The notes beneath the pieces were generated by a model. The model was not told where the DNA came from and did no database searches. It was given only the letters and a program-made list of their open reading frames with translations. A stretch of 64,000 bases of DNA from Bemisia tabaci (lineage: Eukaryota; Arthropoda; Insecta; Hemiptera; Aleyrodidae), in assembly GCF_918797505.1 (NCBI RefSeq), contig NC_092794.1:30618122-30682121 (forward strand), given 5' to 3'. This document shows positions 1 through 12,420 of the stretch, piece after piece; the first letter of the stretch is position 1, and each line of letters starts with the position of its first letter. The translations under genes were made by a program, and so were the position numbers.

Positions 1-2270
1 ATCTTTAAGATCCATTAATACAAATGTATGTACTTACTAATAATTTTTATAAACTAAAAGTCATCTGACAGTGAATGTGAATATATTATTACACTCAAGC
101 AAATACATTTGAAATATAGTATCTAGATAACGGAAACATAACGTGGCATCATATTCGTATCGAGATACATATTAAATACGTTTTTAGATACGTATCTAGT
201 ATAAAAAAGTAAAACAAAGAAGAATAAGTCCAAACGGTAGGTATTTAGATACTATATTAAATGTATTTTTTCAGTATTTAATACGTTCTCGTATTTAGTA
301 CATATTTGAGTAAGTATTTTTCCATATCTTGACTTGTATATTATATGGTATTTCGGCCACTGAGGTCACTCGCAAAGAACTTCATATGAAAATTCAAATG
401 ATTCAAAATTTGGTCATTGAAATATGAATCTATAAATATATTAATTGTTTATACATTTCTTATTTTAAGCTTCAATTATACCATAATAAATATGAGTGTA
501 ATACTAATAAAATTGAAAATAAAGTCCATAAGATTTGCTTCATCAATAGATAGATAGTAATGCTTGAATTTTTGTGACTTTTTTTACAAACTAATTTAAT
601 AGTTTTCGAAAGATTCGGTGCAAGTACACCTGTAAAGGATTTCTCGTTATTCTACGAGGCCTCTCAATGACCTTGGATACTATTTTGACCAGTAGATGAT
701 TCACTAACGGATTATTCATACTCATAAAAATAATGATTCATCCAGCCTATGTAAATTTCATTGAAAAACTCACGTTTAAAGTATGTTTCCCCACCCTCCT
801 AAAGTTAAACATAGAATTTCGAGGCATTCTTAGAGTCAGGCGTAAAATTTACCCTTAGCCTTTGTGAAAAACTTCAGGAGAATTCGCAAAAACATACGAA
901 ATATTGAATACAACTGCCACCTTTAAGTTTTTAGGTATAATTTCTTAAAATAAATCGAATATCACTCTGTTGTTGTTGCTAACCGCCCCCCCCCCCCCTC
1001 GAAAAAAAAAAAAAAAAAACACCAGTTACTTTGAAAAATAACACATTTAAATACAGATGAAAACTAAAGAATCATAATCATAACTCCAAAATCATTGATG
1101 ATGATAATCACATAATTAAATTAAGAATACAATTAATACTAATGATAATAAGTTGGTTATGCCACGTCACAAGAGCCTTTGCTGAGAGTTTTGCTTCCGA
1201 TTTATTATCCTAAAAAAATGTGTTATTTATTTTTTATCCATAAAAATCTATTGCTGTAAAATAACTCAGCGTTCAAACATAGTTGCTTAGCTATGTACCT
1301 TCTCACTGAAGTGTGTGTAAATATAGTGATCAGCATGAAGTTTGTATAAAGACGTAATTATACTCTACGTTTAAACAGGGAATGAAAAGTGCAATAAAGT
1401 GAAAAAGCGAAAATTAACCTGATGCTTTATTCCCTTTCCCTTGAACTTAAATTATAATCTATAATCGTAATACAAGTTGAAATGAGGCAAAAGGAGTGCA
1501 TTAATTGAATTCATTTTTAACCAAGACTATCTAATGATTTTTCATATTTTTAGAGGTGAGCTTTAATAGAAGAGAAATCACCCTTTGAATTTTCAACTAT
1601 AAAGAAAAGAGCACTTTTCGGTATACTTGAACTTAATCTCCGACGTAACGCCATTCCGTTCCGTCGAAGGTTCAAGGTGAATCTTCAGCCTTAGTTTCGA
1701 AAAAATTCACCACGTCGCGCTGCTAAAACCGACTCCGCAATCCGTGATTATTTAAAAATTACAACAGATATATTAAAATCTAAGACTCATAAGTTCTAGC
1801 AGCATATACGTCTGAAATTCTCAAAACCAAACACGAGCTTGGTAGGTAAGTTGAATAGAAAAGGCTAAACTCGATTCCAGTTTCTCTTATGGGGTGCCTG
1901 TAAGTACGAGAGAATTGGTTCACGGTGGGAGAGAGTTATCTGCATAGCATCAAGGTCGTTTTGCTTAACCATACTTTTTTCCGGGATTAAGTTATAGAGC
2001 TTCAGAAATTACTCCCTAGGTCCTTTTAAATGTCAATAGGATTGATAGAAAGAGGAAAGCTATAGAGAGAACTTATGACTCTCCAATTTGTCTCAGGAAT
2101 TCCTGTACTTTTCATATAAGCTCAAGAACTTGAGTAAGCTGTACGGACTCTAGTGCCGTGAAATGAAAAATCAAATCACAGCACTGACACCCTTCGCGCG
2201 AAAAATTGTCTTGCTACGCACCGCTTTAACTACGCAAGATTTAACTCACATAGATCTATTAAACTTGACT
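1..2270. other. AT-rich DNA, nothing recognised
   Basis: No exon, transposase or paired repeat seen. Contains a C10-A18 run at 985-1019. Confidence 0.6.
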
Positions 2271-2339
2271 TAATGTGATTGTGATTCGTGTTACTTCGTC
2301 TAGCTTTTACCTCGATATATATATATATGAATATATATA

Positions 2340-2690
2340 TATTGCCCTTTATCCTAATCCGTCACGTTTTAACCCGATATGCAGCGATACATACCCCCTC
2401 CCCACACACGCACACTCTCCCTCACACCCTCACACACACCCTCACAGTACCCCGATTTACCCCGGATTATCTAGAAACATCCTGATTATTCACGTTTCAT
2501 CTCAAATCGTCCCCATTTAATCTCGATAAATATCGATGTTTACCGTTGTATCCCTATTAATCTCGTTTTATCCTGATCATCCCGACTTATCCCCTTTCAT
2601 CCCAATCCGGCACGGTTTGTCCCGATGAACCGAGATGTAGGTATCCCAATCTACTCAGATTTATCCTGATTATCAACGCACAACACAGGA
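2340..2690 (+). repeat. Degenerate short-period repeat (about 10 bp, TCCCGATTTA-like)
   Basis: Words such as CCCGATTTA, CCTGATTATC, TCTCGTTTTATC, CCCGACTTATC and CCCGATGAAC recur every 10-12 bases through about 300 bp. A CA-rich stretch (2400-2450) and a TA run (2314-2342) lie at its start. The short open frames seen here are a by-product of the repeat. Confidence 0.7.
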
Positions 2691-2899
2691 TCTGTCCCAT
2701 GAATCAAACCTATTTTTTATTTTTATTTTTAGTTGCTACAAAGGTCCAGAACTGCCTATATTAGATTCAGGAAAATTTGCCGGTGCTCAGAGCACCGCCT
2801 CCTCGAATTGTTCAAAATTGAGGAAATCCACGATCAAATTTTGCAAATATCTCCTCAATGATTCATCCTACGAAAAAACCCCAAAAATCAGCAGACACC

Positions 2900-3535
2900 T
2901 ACGAATCAACCTACGAACTTTTGGGACACCCTGTAGAATTAGACGGTAGGCAGCAAGGTGAGGGCTGCAATATTTTCAAACATCTAGAAGTTTTTCTGAC
3001 TCAGGATGGAAGATTGGACCAGGCCATCAAAAACCGAAATATACAGGGTAGGAGAGCAATCGCCATGTTAAGTGGAGTCCTTTGGGACCCAAGAATCTCC
3101 AAAGAGAACAAAAGAAGGATCTGTAATGCGATTTTCAAGGGCAAGTAACCTGCGGGTGTGAAGTAAGGCCGATAAAATAGCGGACCCGGGAGGTTTTAGA
3201 GACAACAGAGATTGACCTCTGACGTAGATTCGCTCGTATTTCCAGAAAAGATCGCGTCAGGAATTAAACGGTACGGCCAAACAGACCTTCGTGGCTGCCA
3301 TTATCACGGACAACTCATTGGGTATATTCAGGTTCAGAGAATTACAGGAGACAGGTTGCCAAAGCAGGTCTTTGATTGAGTTCTTCGTGGGGAGAGGCGG
3401 AGAGGACGCCCGATGAGATGTTAGAGGGATGGGATTGAAGCAGAAATGTTCAAGTGCTCAGTGCTCGAAGGGTTGTGGTTCTATAGGGGACAGTGGAGGT
3501 TAGGTGTCGTAGAGCACTAGGGAGTGCCATAAATT
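2900..3535 (+). pseudogene. Non-LTR retrotransposon 3' fragment (reverse transcriptase end)
   Basis: The first part reads CNIFKHLEVFLTQDGRLDQA and then RRAIAMLSGVLWDPRISKEN, the C-terminal reverse-transcriptase and thumb region typical of insect RTE-like or related LINE ORF2 proteins (usual form: F-K-Y-L-G...DGR...AI..LN.VLW). After a stop at 3148 and frame changes, EVLETTEIDL, ISRKDRVRN, a Gly/Arg-rich segment and a degenerate WRDG..A tail follow. This is the order expected at the 3' end of such an ORF2. The fragment ends near 3535 in AT-rich DNA. It is 5'-truncated and carries frameshifts and stops, so it is inactive. The exact clade is uncertain. Confidence 0.75.
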
Positions 3536-5790
3536 GACTTATATGTATTTATATAAGAAGAAGTAGGTCTCCATGTTAGTGCCGAAACGTATGCAGAAAT
3601 TGCGAAAATGTATTGCTGGAAGCTTGCAAGGTATTTACATATATTGCCACAGCGGTCAGAAAATTTATATATAAACTATATATATATAAATAAATACCTT
3701 TTAATGTATGACACGGTGGTTAGGTTAGCTAATGCGCATTTGTTCAATTTTTCAGTACAAAAACATTGTTTTAAACAAAGAATTAACAAATATCTTCCTT
3801 TTTTATCTGGATCAAAATCAATTAGGTATATTTAACTAGTTCGTTTTTTCCCGCATTCAGCAAGTCGTCCACTAGGCTAGCAAACCAAACGGTTCGACAG
3901 TCATGGGCGAATGAAGTTACAACTCCTCAAGCGCCGACCGGTACTCGGGCGCCAAGCTTTGATTCCACAGTCTTCGAGTGACATTTTTCAGCCTTACAGT
4001 GTTGAATTACTTTTCTCTAGGTCTAATATAGAGATAGATACGGCAACACCAGAATTTTTGTTTCAAAAATTGTATCAAGTGAAATACGTGTAGTGCTTCA
4101 ATTGTACTTACTCTCCATTTGCACAGGAAAAACCGAAATTCCGCCAGACCTCAGCCTTTTTCCGCTAGAGACCTGACTTCCATGACTGATTTTTCCGGAA
4201 CTCTTAAATTTTTTTCTTGAAAGTTTAGGAAGTTTGTTTTGAGGAAATTTCTTACTCCTGGTTGTGGCTTGAAATCTCTGAAAGTTTTACTTGGTCTAAC
4301 TCTGATTATCAGTAGCATTTGTTTTCATTTCTCTGTCGGCCTTCGTCTTAGAATACTCCTGATTTATTTTGTTATGTACCTCGTCACTTATCTTTTATAT
4401 TTACTTGTGGTTATTGGTTTGCATGTTGTAGTTTGTTAATGTACTTTTGTGTGCTCAATGTATTATTTATCATTGTAATTGTGTGCTTGTTGTAGTGTGT
4501 AGTTTTAGTAGTGCTCTTGAAGATGGATAGTCCCGAAAGGGCTCGAGCGCATGTACCTATAAATTTAACTATATTAAATATAATGCACGGTTTAAATGTG
4601 ACTCTTATCTTACTGAAAGTTTTATTGATTCATCATCATCCGAGAATTTTTAAAAAATAATTTAAGTATCGAAATTTTGAGATTTAGTACCCCAGCACCG
4701 GGGTACTATGTCTTAGGTACCGGGTCACTGTATCTCAAGCTAAGAAAATTAGGTTTTAAATTAAACAAATCATAAAAAATGCATTAATTCTTTTTTAATG
4801 AAAATTTAAATTTATTGAATCACAACAGCATGCAAACAAAAAAATTGTCTTAAAATAAGTGATAGTAGATAATTCATAGAATAATACCTATTCATTCTGA
4901 GCACAGCGTTAACTAAATGACCATGAGATAATGAGACCATGAGAAGTCAGAAAAAACCATGCAACAAGTGTTTTGTCTACCTCCTCTTAAATAACTTCCC
5001 ATGAGTTTTGACCTGAACGATTTTTTTAAAAGATACATAGTGACCTCTATTTAATGCATTTTCTCTGTCTTAGAAAGCATATATACTCACAAACTTTTTA
5101 AAGTTACTGTTCTGTCGATAAAATAAAGCATTCAAGGAAAATATGCAATGTCTGATGCAACTAGACTGATTCTGGTTGAATCTTGCCAGTTTCTTAGAAC
5201 AGAACTGATCGCGGGGCGAAGGAAACTCGATGGCCGAAGCAGTGCCGAACCACGTATCTTCGTTTGCGACTTTGCTGACTTCCTGGTATTTCTTATTTTT
5301 TCTGTGGGAGCTAGTCACCCTGATTTCTTGAAAACCTTTTAGGTTTTTCATTTCAGTAAGCACAATATATTGTGTACATTTCAAGCTACAAAATTGCCTC
5401 GTCTCTCGGCGATAAAATAAAACAATGAGCGGAAATTTTGAATCACTGCGATGGATATTTCGCTAGTGAAAGTGCAGAAAAGCGTAGTCACTTGAAACCA
5501 TAGAACTTTTTTCGCGTATCTCGGGCTTAAGTGTAGAAATGCGTATCTCGTTCTTGCCCCTTCATTTGATCCGGCGCGCCTGACGCGCATAACGCGCTCT
5601 CCTCAGCGTTTCCTGCCAACAGCATACATCAGCTGATTAGCTGCTCTGGGTTTTTATTTTTTTTTCAAGAATTCGCTGGTTTTGAAAAGTTGCTAGATGC
5701 TTATCAGTCGAAGCTCTTGTGGGATCATTTCTTCATATGTGCCTATTACTAGCGGTGCGCGGCGTTCATGTCCATTATTCACTGCAATCA
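3536..5790. other. AT-rich DNA with small relics
   Basis: A hairpin GTACCCC-AGCACC-GGGGTAC at 4688-4707. A relic of the 24471 MITE family at 5246-5300. Otherwise nothing supported. Confidence 0.5.
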
Positions 5791-5794
5791 TGAA

Positions 5795-6257
5795 CCCTAG
5801 TAGCAGAAAAAATTTTTGTTTCTCTAAAAAAGGTATAAAAAAACATATCTGTTATCTAAATGGTAGTTTTATATAAAAAACGTGCAACGCGTATATAAAA
5901 AAAATCAAAGTTCAGACCTGGCCGTAATATATAAAAAATTATAAAAGCTAGATAAGATAATTTTTTTTTTTGCACATTTTTTTATTTTTTTATATAACGC
6001 ATGCATACGAAAGTGTTAAAAGTGAACATTTATATGTATCTATCATATAAACAAAAGGTCATAATTTTCGTGAGCTTTTCGCGAATTAGAAGATTTTTTA
6101 GTACGTTTACGAAAAGCTCACGAAAATTATGACTTTTATATATAATGGTTACATAAAAATGTTCACTTTTAACACTTTCGTATGCATGCGTTATATATGA
6201 AAAATTAAATTTAGTACATAATCTTTATCTTTCCCTTCTACGGTTCTGCTACTAGGG
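5795..6257. mobile_element. 463-bp MITE with CCCTAG termini (piggyBac-like ends)
   Basis: Termini CCCTAGTAGCAGAA (5795-5808) and its inverse (6244-6257). Inside, a long imperfect palindrome has arms 5991-6085 and 6110-6197, including ACGCATGCATACGAAAGTGT. CCCTAG ends are characteristic of piggyBac elements, whose target is TTAA. The flanks here are TGAA and AACT, so a TTAA duplication is not preserved and the superfamily is an inference. Confidence 0.7.
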
Positions 6258-7734
6258 AACTGACAGTTCATCACACGAGGTCAGTTTTAGGTATTAGAGT
6301 CAGTCGAGTCATACGATGCTACCGTATTGGATCAACTAAAGCCTCTGAACAAACTTGAGTTTGAATAAACTATATTTTTTATCTTAATGATCAAGAGCAG
6401 GTTCAAAACGCTAATTGCGGGTATGCGTGCCCCGTGATCAAAATCATTTTCCAATCATACAATGCTTGATCCGGCCGTATTGGATCAACAAAAGCTTCTG
6501 GATAAGGTATTGCAAGCGTGAAACTCTTATTTCAGTCTTTAAATTATCCAAATCCGTCTCTAACAGGTTTAAAACACTAATTTCAAAAATGCGTATCTCG
6601 GGATTAAGTGTCAATTCGTAGTGCCAAAAATGCGAATCTCGGTATTTCTGCCGTATTTTATAACAGTTCGAGAAGTTATATAAAATGCTGATGGAGTCTG
6701 AAAAAGCATCTCATTTTTGCTGTCCTCTAGAATAGGAAGGATAATAATCCTTTACTGAAAATAAGGAGGAATGTAAACGGTGTTCTTACTCTCCTGGAAA
6801 ATCGTGTTTTTCCGAGATGCACACTTCTGCACTTTCACCATCGATAAGTGGTTCCGCCCTTTAGCGATCGAAATGCTGCGAGGAAATCGCGGACGGCAAG
6901 TTTGTATAATGACAGCAGCGGGATAATTGGATCCTAAATTCTAGTCGGGCTACAGCAGGGCTTGTGACGTGGCGATAATTCTCAAGAGCCAGGAGGATGT
7001 ACCTGTTCGGACGGGGAATTGGGGCTGTCTACCGGGCTTCCTGCCGGAGTTCCTCCTCGAGCTGTTGTGTTTAGATAAATTCTGCAATTGTGCAAAAAAA
7101 AAATAAAATAAAATAAAAATAAAAATAAAAAAAATTGATGAGTTATTGGTGTAGCTAGTGATTATCTCGCATGAATACTTAAACAGGTCACTTTGAACTT
7201 TCATTTATGGATCAGATGGTCCCTCTACAAAAAGTTTTGGCACCTCGCGCCATTAGAGGGCCGTGTCCTGGTTGTATAAAGCCCGGGGCATAAATCGAAA
7301 ATTTAAAAAGAGCAGGCTAATGTGGAGATTGTTACATAGGTGTAGAAACCATTTGGTTTTGGAAAGAAAAGGGACCTCAGATTGTGATCCCTGGTAGATT
7401 TTAGCGCTGAGTACGGTAGCTATAAATATCAAGGAAGACTTTTGCGGATAATTACAGTAATTCCTCAAGAAGCAATTTTTCAGAGGACCAGATGGAAAAT
7501 AGATGCGTCAGAGGAACAAGCCAAGGTCCTTTTTGAATTCAGTAGCCAAAAATACACACAGGATGAGCGGAAAGTATCCGACTCGCCCCTCCCCCATCTT
7601 TCAGTTTTTGAATCCATGAGTGTATCAAGAGGAAATTTTAGAGAAGCTTCAAGGTCAATGAGAGCTACTCTCTGGCAGATCCGAAATTCCGTGGGGGGGG
7701 GGGGGGGGTTGCACGTTAACACAAAATTTTCAAA

Positions 7735-7925
7735 GGATAACCCTCCCTTTGGGGCTGTTCATAAATTACGTCACCCATTTTTCTCGACTTTTGGACCCCT
7801 AGGTATCGCCCCTTTTTTACTGACGTGTTATTCACCTCCTGACCTTCCTCCTCCCGCGGTAATAATTATACGTCAATTCATGCATACCCCAGCATCCCAT
7901 TTTGTGTTGGTGTAAGGTTGTTACA
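7735..7925 (+). repeat. Transposon-derived fragment with GTTCATAAATTACGTCACCC
   Basis: A C-rich segment containing GGGGCTGTTCATAAATTACG and then TTTTTCTCGACTTTTGGACC, a word combination that recurs at the ends of arthropod DNA transposons. It is preceded by an 18-base G run (7691-7708). No partner end was found, so it is reported as a fragment only. Confidence 0.4.
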
Positions 7926-8036
7926 AACCATTGCCACAGGTGTTTCACACGTTGATACATTTGTTGAAAATAAGTCCATAAAACATTCAGCACATTAGGG
8001 TAGTCTGATATTCAGTCCTTTACTCACTGTGAATGT

Positions 8037-8206
8037 CTAAAGTCTCACTGTTTTCAAAATAAAGTATACCACGGCAGTAAACATGTTTTTCATTTCGGTC
8101 AAGCTTCTCGACATTGAAGGTACTTCCAGGATAAAGTCGACAATACCTTTATCGTTTACGCCCAGCGCGACTTTAGGCCCCCTCCTGGGATTACTTGTAT
8201 TTCTTG
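8037..8206 (-). other. Unassigned minus-strand open frame, possible exon
   Basis: A minus-strand frame reads NPRRGPKVALGVNDKGIVDF and then a Ser/Met-rich tail ending in a stop at 8037. A fair polypyrimidine tract followed by AG stands just upstream (CCCTTCCCGCAAG), and using that acceptor would keep the phase required after the PH exon at 12420-12219. However, no family is recognised, the acceptor is not CAG, and the surroundings are transposon-rich. It could be the next RhoGEF exon, a transposon fragment or chance. Confidence 0.2.
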
Positions 8207-9754
8207 CGGGAAGGGCGGTCCAGTTCTCTCGAAGCGGAAGCAAGTAAGTACCTACCCTCTTATAGATAAACTAGGCCACTTGGGGGATAGTCTTCCTCCT
8301 CTCTGTCCTCCTCAGAACTGTCTATGTCTCGTCCACTGTGATTTAACGAAATCGACGGTCCGCTTGTGCCAAAAATGTTCTCTTATTTATTTCCTTTTCA
8401 ACAATGTAAGTATTACAGAGGGGGGTTTGCGATTTGAAAATTTTATTTGAGTGTACGTCTCCCGCAAGTGTACGACACCTTCCCGAAGAGGCTGTCCCAT
8501 TTTCAATAGGAAATGGCCGCAAGAGATTTTACATCCATACTTTCAGGAATCATAACGGATCATCAGAGAAGCCTAAATCCGGTGATCTTTCCTGTCTAGC
8601 CTTCCAAAGGGCGAGGGGGGAGGGGGTCAAAGGTCCAACGCACAGACCGCCATAACTTTTGAACAAAACAACGAATTATCTTGATCTTAGGCTCAAATGA
8701 AAGCTCTCAACGAGAACTTTCAGTTGATGTGTATTAAAGTCAGTTTCAGGTAATTTTTTAATGTGAAAAATATCATTGTTTGATTTTTCAAACCCAAAAA
8801 ATTCATTTTATCTGATTTTTCTATGAAAGGGAACGCAGAAATTATTACAAAAACCAATTTAAATGAAAACCCTTGATTCAAGCTTTATAACAAGCTATAC
8901 TCGTAGTTCAGCTTGGGAAAACAAATGGTCCAAAAGTCATGACCGTTCAAAGTTGGCGTGGCGCGCTATTTTCGAAGCGCGCGGAGTGTATACTCGCGTG
9001 CCACCCCTCCCTACCTCCATCCCTGGTGCCCGCTTTAGCTGATGACGGACACGAGAAGGTCTAAAGCTCCTTCCACCTAAAGAATGATCAATCGCTAGTT
9101 AAAAATTACTTTAATATCTAGAGAAGAAAGAGAAATCAAAATAAGTTAAATGCTAATAAACGATATATACGATAGCATACACTATTTTTTCGCCCCCCCC
9201 CCCCCCCTTCATGATTTTATATTTAATAGCCAAATCAAGTCTCTCGTCATTGCGGTACCTATCTGATTACTCCCGTGTAGGTAAATCTTGATGAGAGGGG
9301 AATAGATCAGAGAGAGGTGAGGGAGAGATAATCGGTAGTAAATGCGAATTTCAAGTGCTGGTCAGCTAGTTCCGTACAAGAGCCTATGAATATTATCTAC
9401 AGCTTTTAAATGTATTTTGCGGTAAAAGAGGCTTGATTTGGCTATTAAATATTAAATCATGGAGGGGGGGGAGCGAAAAATAATATATGCCAGCGTCCTA
9501 TCGTTTATTAGCATTTAATTTATTTTTATTTCCCTTTTTTCGTTAGAAATAAAAGTAATTTTGCACTAACGATTGATCATTCTGTAGGTGGAAGGAGCTT
9601 TAGACCTTCCTGAATCCGCCATCAGCTAAAGCAGACACCAGGGGTAAAGGTAGGGAGGGGTGGCACGCGAGTATACACTCCGCGCGCTTCGAAAATAGCG
9701 CGCCACGCCAACTTTGAACGGTAATAACTTTTGGACCATTTGTTTCCCCAAGTT

Positions 9755-10189
9755 CAGAGTCCCTTTATACCCAGAGTTACGACAACTCACTTTTGGTTGG
9801 GCTGAAAGTGGCCTAAAAAAAATCCAATTCTGATTGGTTCTCGCTCATGAAGTCACAAACGAGTGCATCAAGATGGCGGTGGCTCGATATGAACAAAAAT
9901 AATGAAAATATTACCTAAATGTGGTTTATCAAGAGTAAATTGTTATTTCCATCGGTCCAAAATGAAAATTGATTAAGAAATTATTCACAAACTAATCTCA
10001 TTTTCTTTTTAATTGATAAATTGTGTTGATGTTGTTGTTTTCGGATGACAGACATCGCAGGATTCCTTATCCTTATCCCTTAATATCGTTCGTTTGGGTG
10101 CACTCGTTTGTGCCTCCATGGCCAGCCAAGGCCGGCTGCCAGTCAGCTGATAATCGAGTTGTCTTAACTCTGGGTATAAAGGGACTCTA
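9755..10189 (+). mobile_element. hAT-type MITE copy 1, 435 bp, with 8-bp target duplication
   Basis: Starts (C)AGAGTCCCTTTATACCC and ends GGGTATAAAGGGACTCTA. The terminal repeats are about 33 bp. The 8-bp duplication CCCAAGTT occurs at 9747-9754 and 10190-10197. Length, terminal bases and 8-bp duplication fit non-autonomous hAT elements. A second 435-bp copy, inverted, lies at 63496-63930. Confidence 0.92.
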
Positions 10190-10249
10190 CCCAAGTTGAA
10201 CTACGAGTATAGCTCGTTTAAAAGCTTGAATTAAGGGCTTTCATTTAAA

Positions 10250-10652
10250 CTAGCTGCTTCAGCTCGCTACGCTCGCTTGCGCCGCTAGCCGGGGGCCTCG
10301 CACCATGGGCCTACAGTCACTGTTGGCTCGCGAAGCGAGCCAAATTTTGCTACCACCAGTGCATAGAGAACTTCCTGGAGGCAAAATGATACATTCAAAA
10401 ACAAAGAATAAGAAACTAAAAATCACCTACTCGTAGAAAAAGAAACACCATTGAAAAATAAAAAACTCTCCTGGAAAAGAAAATTAAAACACTCTGTGAA
10501 AATGTAATGGTGTGAAAGGGTGAAGATAAATCACCGATTATCTTGGAATAACACATGAGCTGCTATAAAAAAGTTCATTATTAATAAAACCTGTGCTGCC
10601 GTAAAAAGGAAAATTATCACCTGAAAAATACACATCAATATTAAGGAATTTT

Positions 10653-10695
<43 letters not shown>

Positions 10696-11348
10696 AAAGA
10701 CAAAATCAAGAAAGCAAAACTCTAGACGCACTAAAAGGAAACCTGGAAAACCGAGAACTAATTATGAGCATGAGGAAATGCGTAGCAGGTATTCAGAGTC
10801 AGACAGCATAAGGAAGGGAGTGATACTGCCATGGGACCCATGCCAGAGTAGAAGGGTGACACGTGTTGTGAGCAGGTAGGGATGGGTTTACGTGGAGAGG
10901 GAAACGGAAAATCAGAGGATGGGAGGTCCCCCAACCATATGACTCGTTCAGCGGCAAAAATACAAATATGTCGTTATCAAATCGAGGTAAATTTTGAAAC
11001 ATCGGTCGCGCAAATCGAAAAACCAAGGAGAGCTGGCACATCTAGAGCCTAAGAGCTGTCATTTAAAACAAATCCAAGGTAAATCGGTCCAGTAGTTTCC
11101 GAGATCGAATTGGCACAAACTGTCTAGGAGCAAAAATGCAAATATGTGATTATCAAATCGAGGTAAATTTTGCAACATCGGTCGCACAAATTGAAAAATC
11201 GAGGGGTGCTGGCACATCTAGAACCTAAGAGCTTTCATTTAAAATAAATCCGAGGAAAATTTGGTCCAGTAGTTTCCGAGATCAAATTAGCTCAAACGGT
11301 CCAAACCGAAGGAGGACAAAAAAAGCCTTAGGATATTAAATATATAAA
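10250..11348 (-). mobile_element. Non-autonomous Helitron in the foldback right arm
   Basis: On the plus strand CTAG begins directly after A10249, and GC-rich hairpin-like sequence follows (GGCTCGC-GAA-GCGAGCC at 10325-10341). The other boundary is placed at 11348 because the foldback arm resumes exactly at TTGGTTTTTATAATG. The minus-strand start would then be TTTATATATTTAATATCC, a canonical TC changed to TT. It contains a 45-base A run (10648-10693) and a 176-bp direct repeat. Confidence 0.68.
10954..11305 (+). repeat. 176-bp tandem repeat, two copies, in Helitron
   Basis: GCAAAAATACAAATATGT at 10954 and GCAAAAATGCAAATATGT at 11130 start two units that share ATCAAATCGAGGTAAATTTT, CATCGGTCGC and CCAGTAGTTTCCGAGATC. 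The units differ by roughly a tenth of positions. Confidence 0.85.
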
Positions 11349-12218
11349 TTGGTTTTTATAATGATTTCTGCGTTCCCTTTCATAGAAAAATCAGAAAAAA
11401 TGAATTTTTTGGGTTTGAAAAATCAAACAATGATTATTTCAAATTGAAAACTGACCTGAAACTGTCATCAATATACATCAACTGAAAGTTCTCGTTGAAA
11501 GCTTTCATTTGAGCCCAAGATCAAGATAATCCGTTGTTTCGTTCAAAAGATATGGCGGTCTGCGCGTTTGATCTTTGACCCCCTCCCCCCTCGCCGGGCT
11601 AGACAAGAAAGGTCACCGGATTAAGGCCTCTCCGATGATCCGTTATGATTTCTGAAAGTATGGATGTAAAATCTCTTGCGGTCATTTCCTATGGAAAATG
11701 GGACAGCCTCTTCCGGATGTGTCAAAAAGTAGCTCTTATTGACCTGTAAGCATCCCAAAAATTTCGTTTTGATATTTGCATGCGTTTGAAAGTTAGAGGG
11801 GCGTCGGAAATTTTACGCTCACCCTGTGCGTATACGCCCATGACGTACCTAAAATTATTTCCCATCCTTCATGGCGTGGAAATCGTTTGGGTAAAGGACC
11901 GCGTCCGTCCCTTTACCCAATGAAACTTATATCTGCTTATTTTAGGCTTAAGAGGAAGGGTAACATTTTTTCCAAGACTTATGATCCTCATCGTATGTAT
12001 ACAGGGCGGACTTGGTGTAATATGTTTTTCGAGGACACTACAAAAAAGGTCTATACAGTCCACATGTATTATCAATAATTGATCGATCGTCTAATGTAAC
12101 CTTATGTGGGTTTAGGTTCATATGCAATTGGAATCTTGCGATTTTATAGTTGAAGTAAATAAGTTTGTCCATCGTTGATAATGTAATGCACTTTTAATCT
12201 CGAGTTGACGGTACTTAC

Positions 12219-12420
12219 ATTTGGCGTTGAATCAAATTCTGCCAGACGGCTTTCAGCTCAAGCGTTGGAGCTCTTAAAATGACGGACCGCGTTTTATCAT
12301 TTTTTTGAGGTGTGTGAGTGAAATCTGGAAGCCCGCACCCTGTCACCTGTGACTCAGGACTATCACTGCCATCGCTATTGAGGTTTTTGTTCATATTGAT
12401 CAGCAACCGGAATTCTGTCG
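12219..12420 (-). CDS. RhoGEF gene, exon encoding second half of the PH domain
   Basis: A 202-bp exon entered one base into a codon and left after two (AT|GTAAGT). The acceptor is TGATTACAG. It encodes TEFRLLINMNK, an acidic and polar loop of about 30 residues with CGLPDFTHTP, then KTRSVILRAPTLELKAVWQN and LIQRQ. The last part is the C-terminal PH helix with its conserved Trp. With the exon at 19416-19206 this completes a PH domain. The next exon should supply one base to finish the split codon; I did not find it between 1 and 12218, where the gene seems to continue or leave the window. Frame, phase and domain order all agree with the other four exons. Confidence 0.9.

Larger units (their letters stand above)
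6258..8473. other. Mostly unassigned, weak repeats
   Basis: CCGTATTGGATCAAC occurs at 6321 and 6477 within a diverged direct repeat of about 155 bp. ATGCGTATCTCGGG-type words (6590, also 5540) recall the 24471 MITE family. An A-rich run is at 7096-7132. The remainder shows no gene, apart from the doubtful frame at 8037. Confidence 0.45.
8474..11723. mobile_element. 3.25-kb foldback element with two nested insertions
   Basis: The left arm 8474-9241 is the reverse complement of 9431-11723 once an hAT-type MITE (9755-10189) and a Helitron (10250-11348) are removed. This gives two arms of roughly 750-770 bp around a 189-bp spacer. Shared landmarks include the GC-rich block GCGCGCTATTTTCGAAGCGC (both arms), GATTTTACATCCATACTTTC near the outer ends, and matched poly-C/poly-G runs (9193-9208 and 9465-9472). 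No coding capacity is seen. Outer target duplication not identified. Confidence 0.88.

Noticed and set aside
8258..8385. Next RhoGEF exon on the minus strand with an acidic stretch
   Set aside because: The acidic frame has an in-frame stop directly upstream and no usable acceptor in the required phase.
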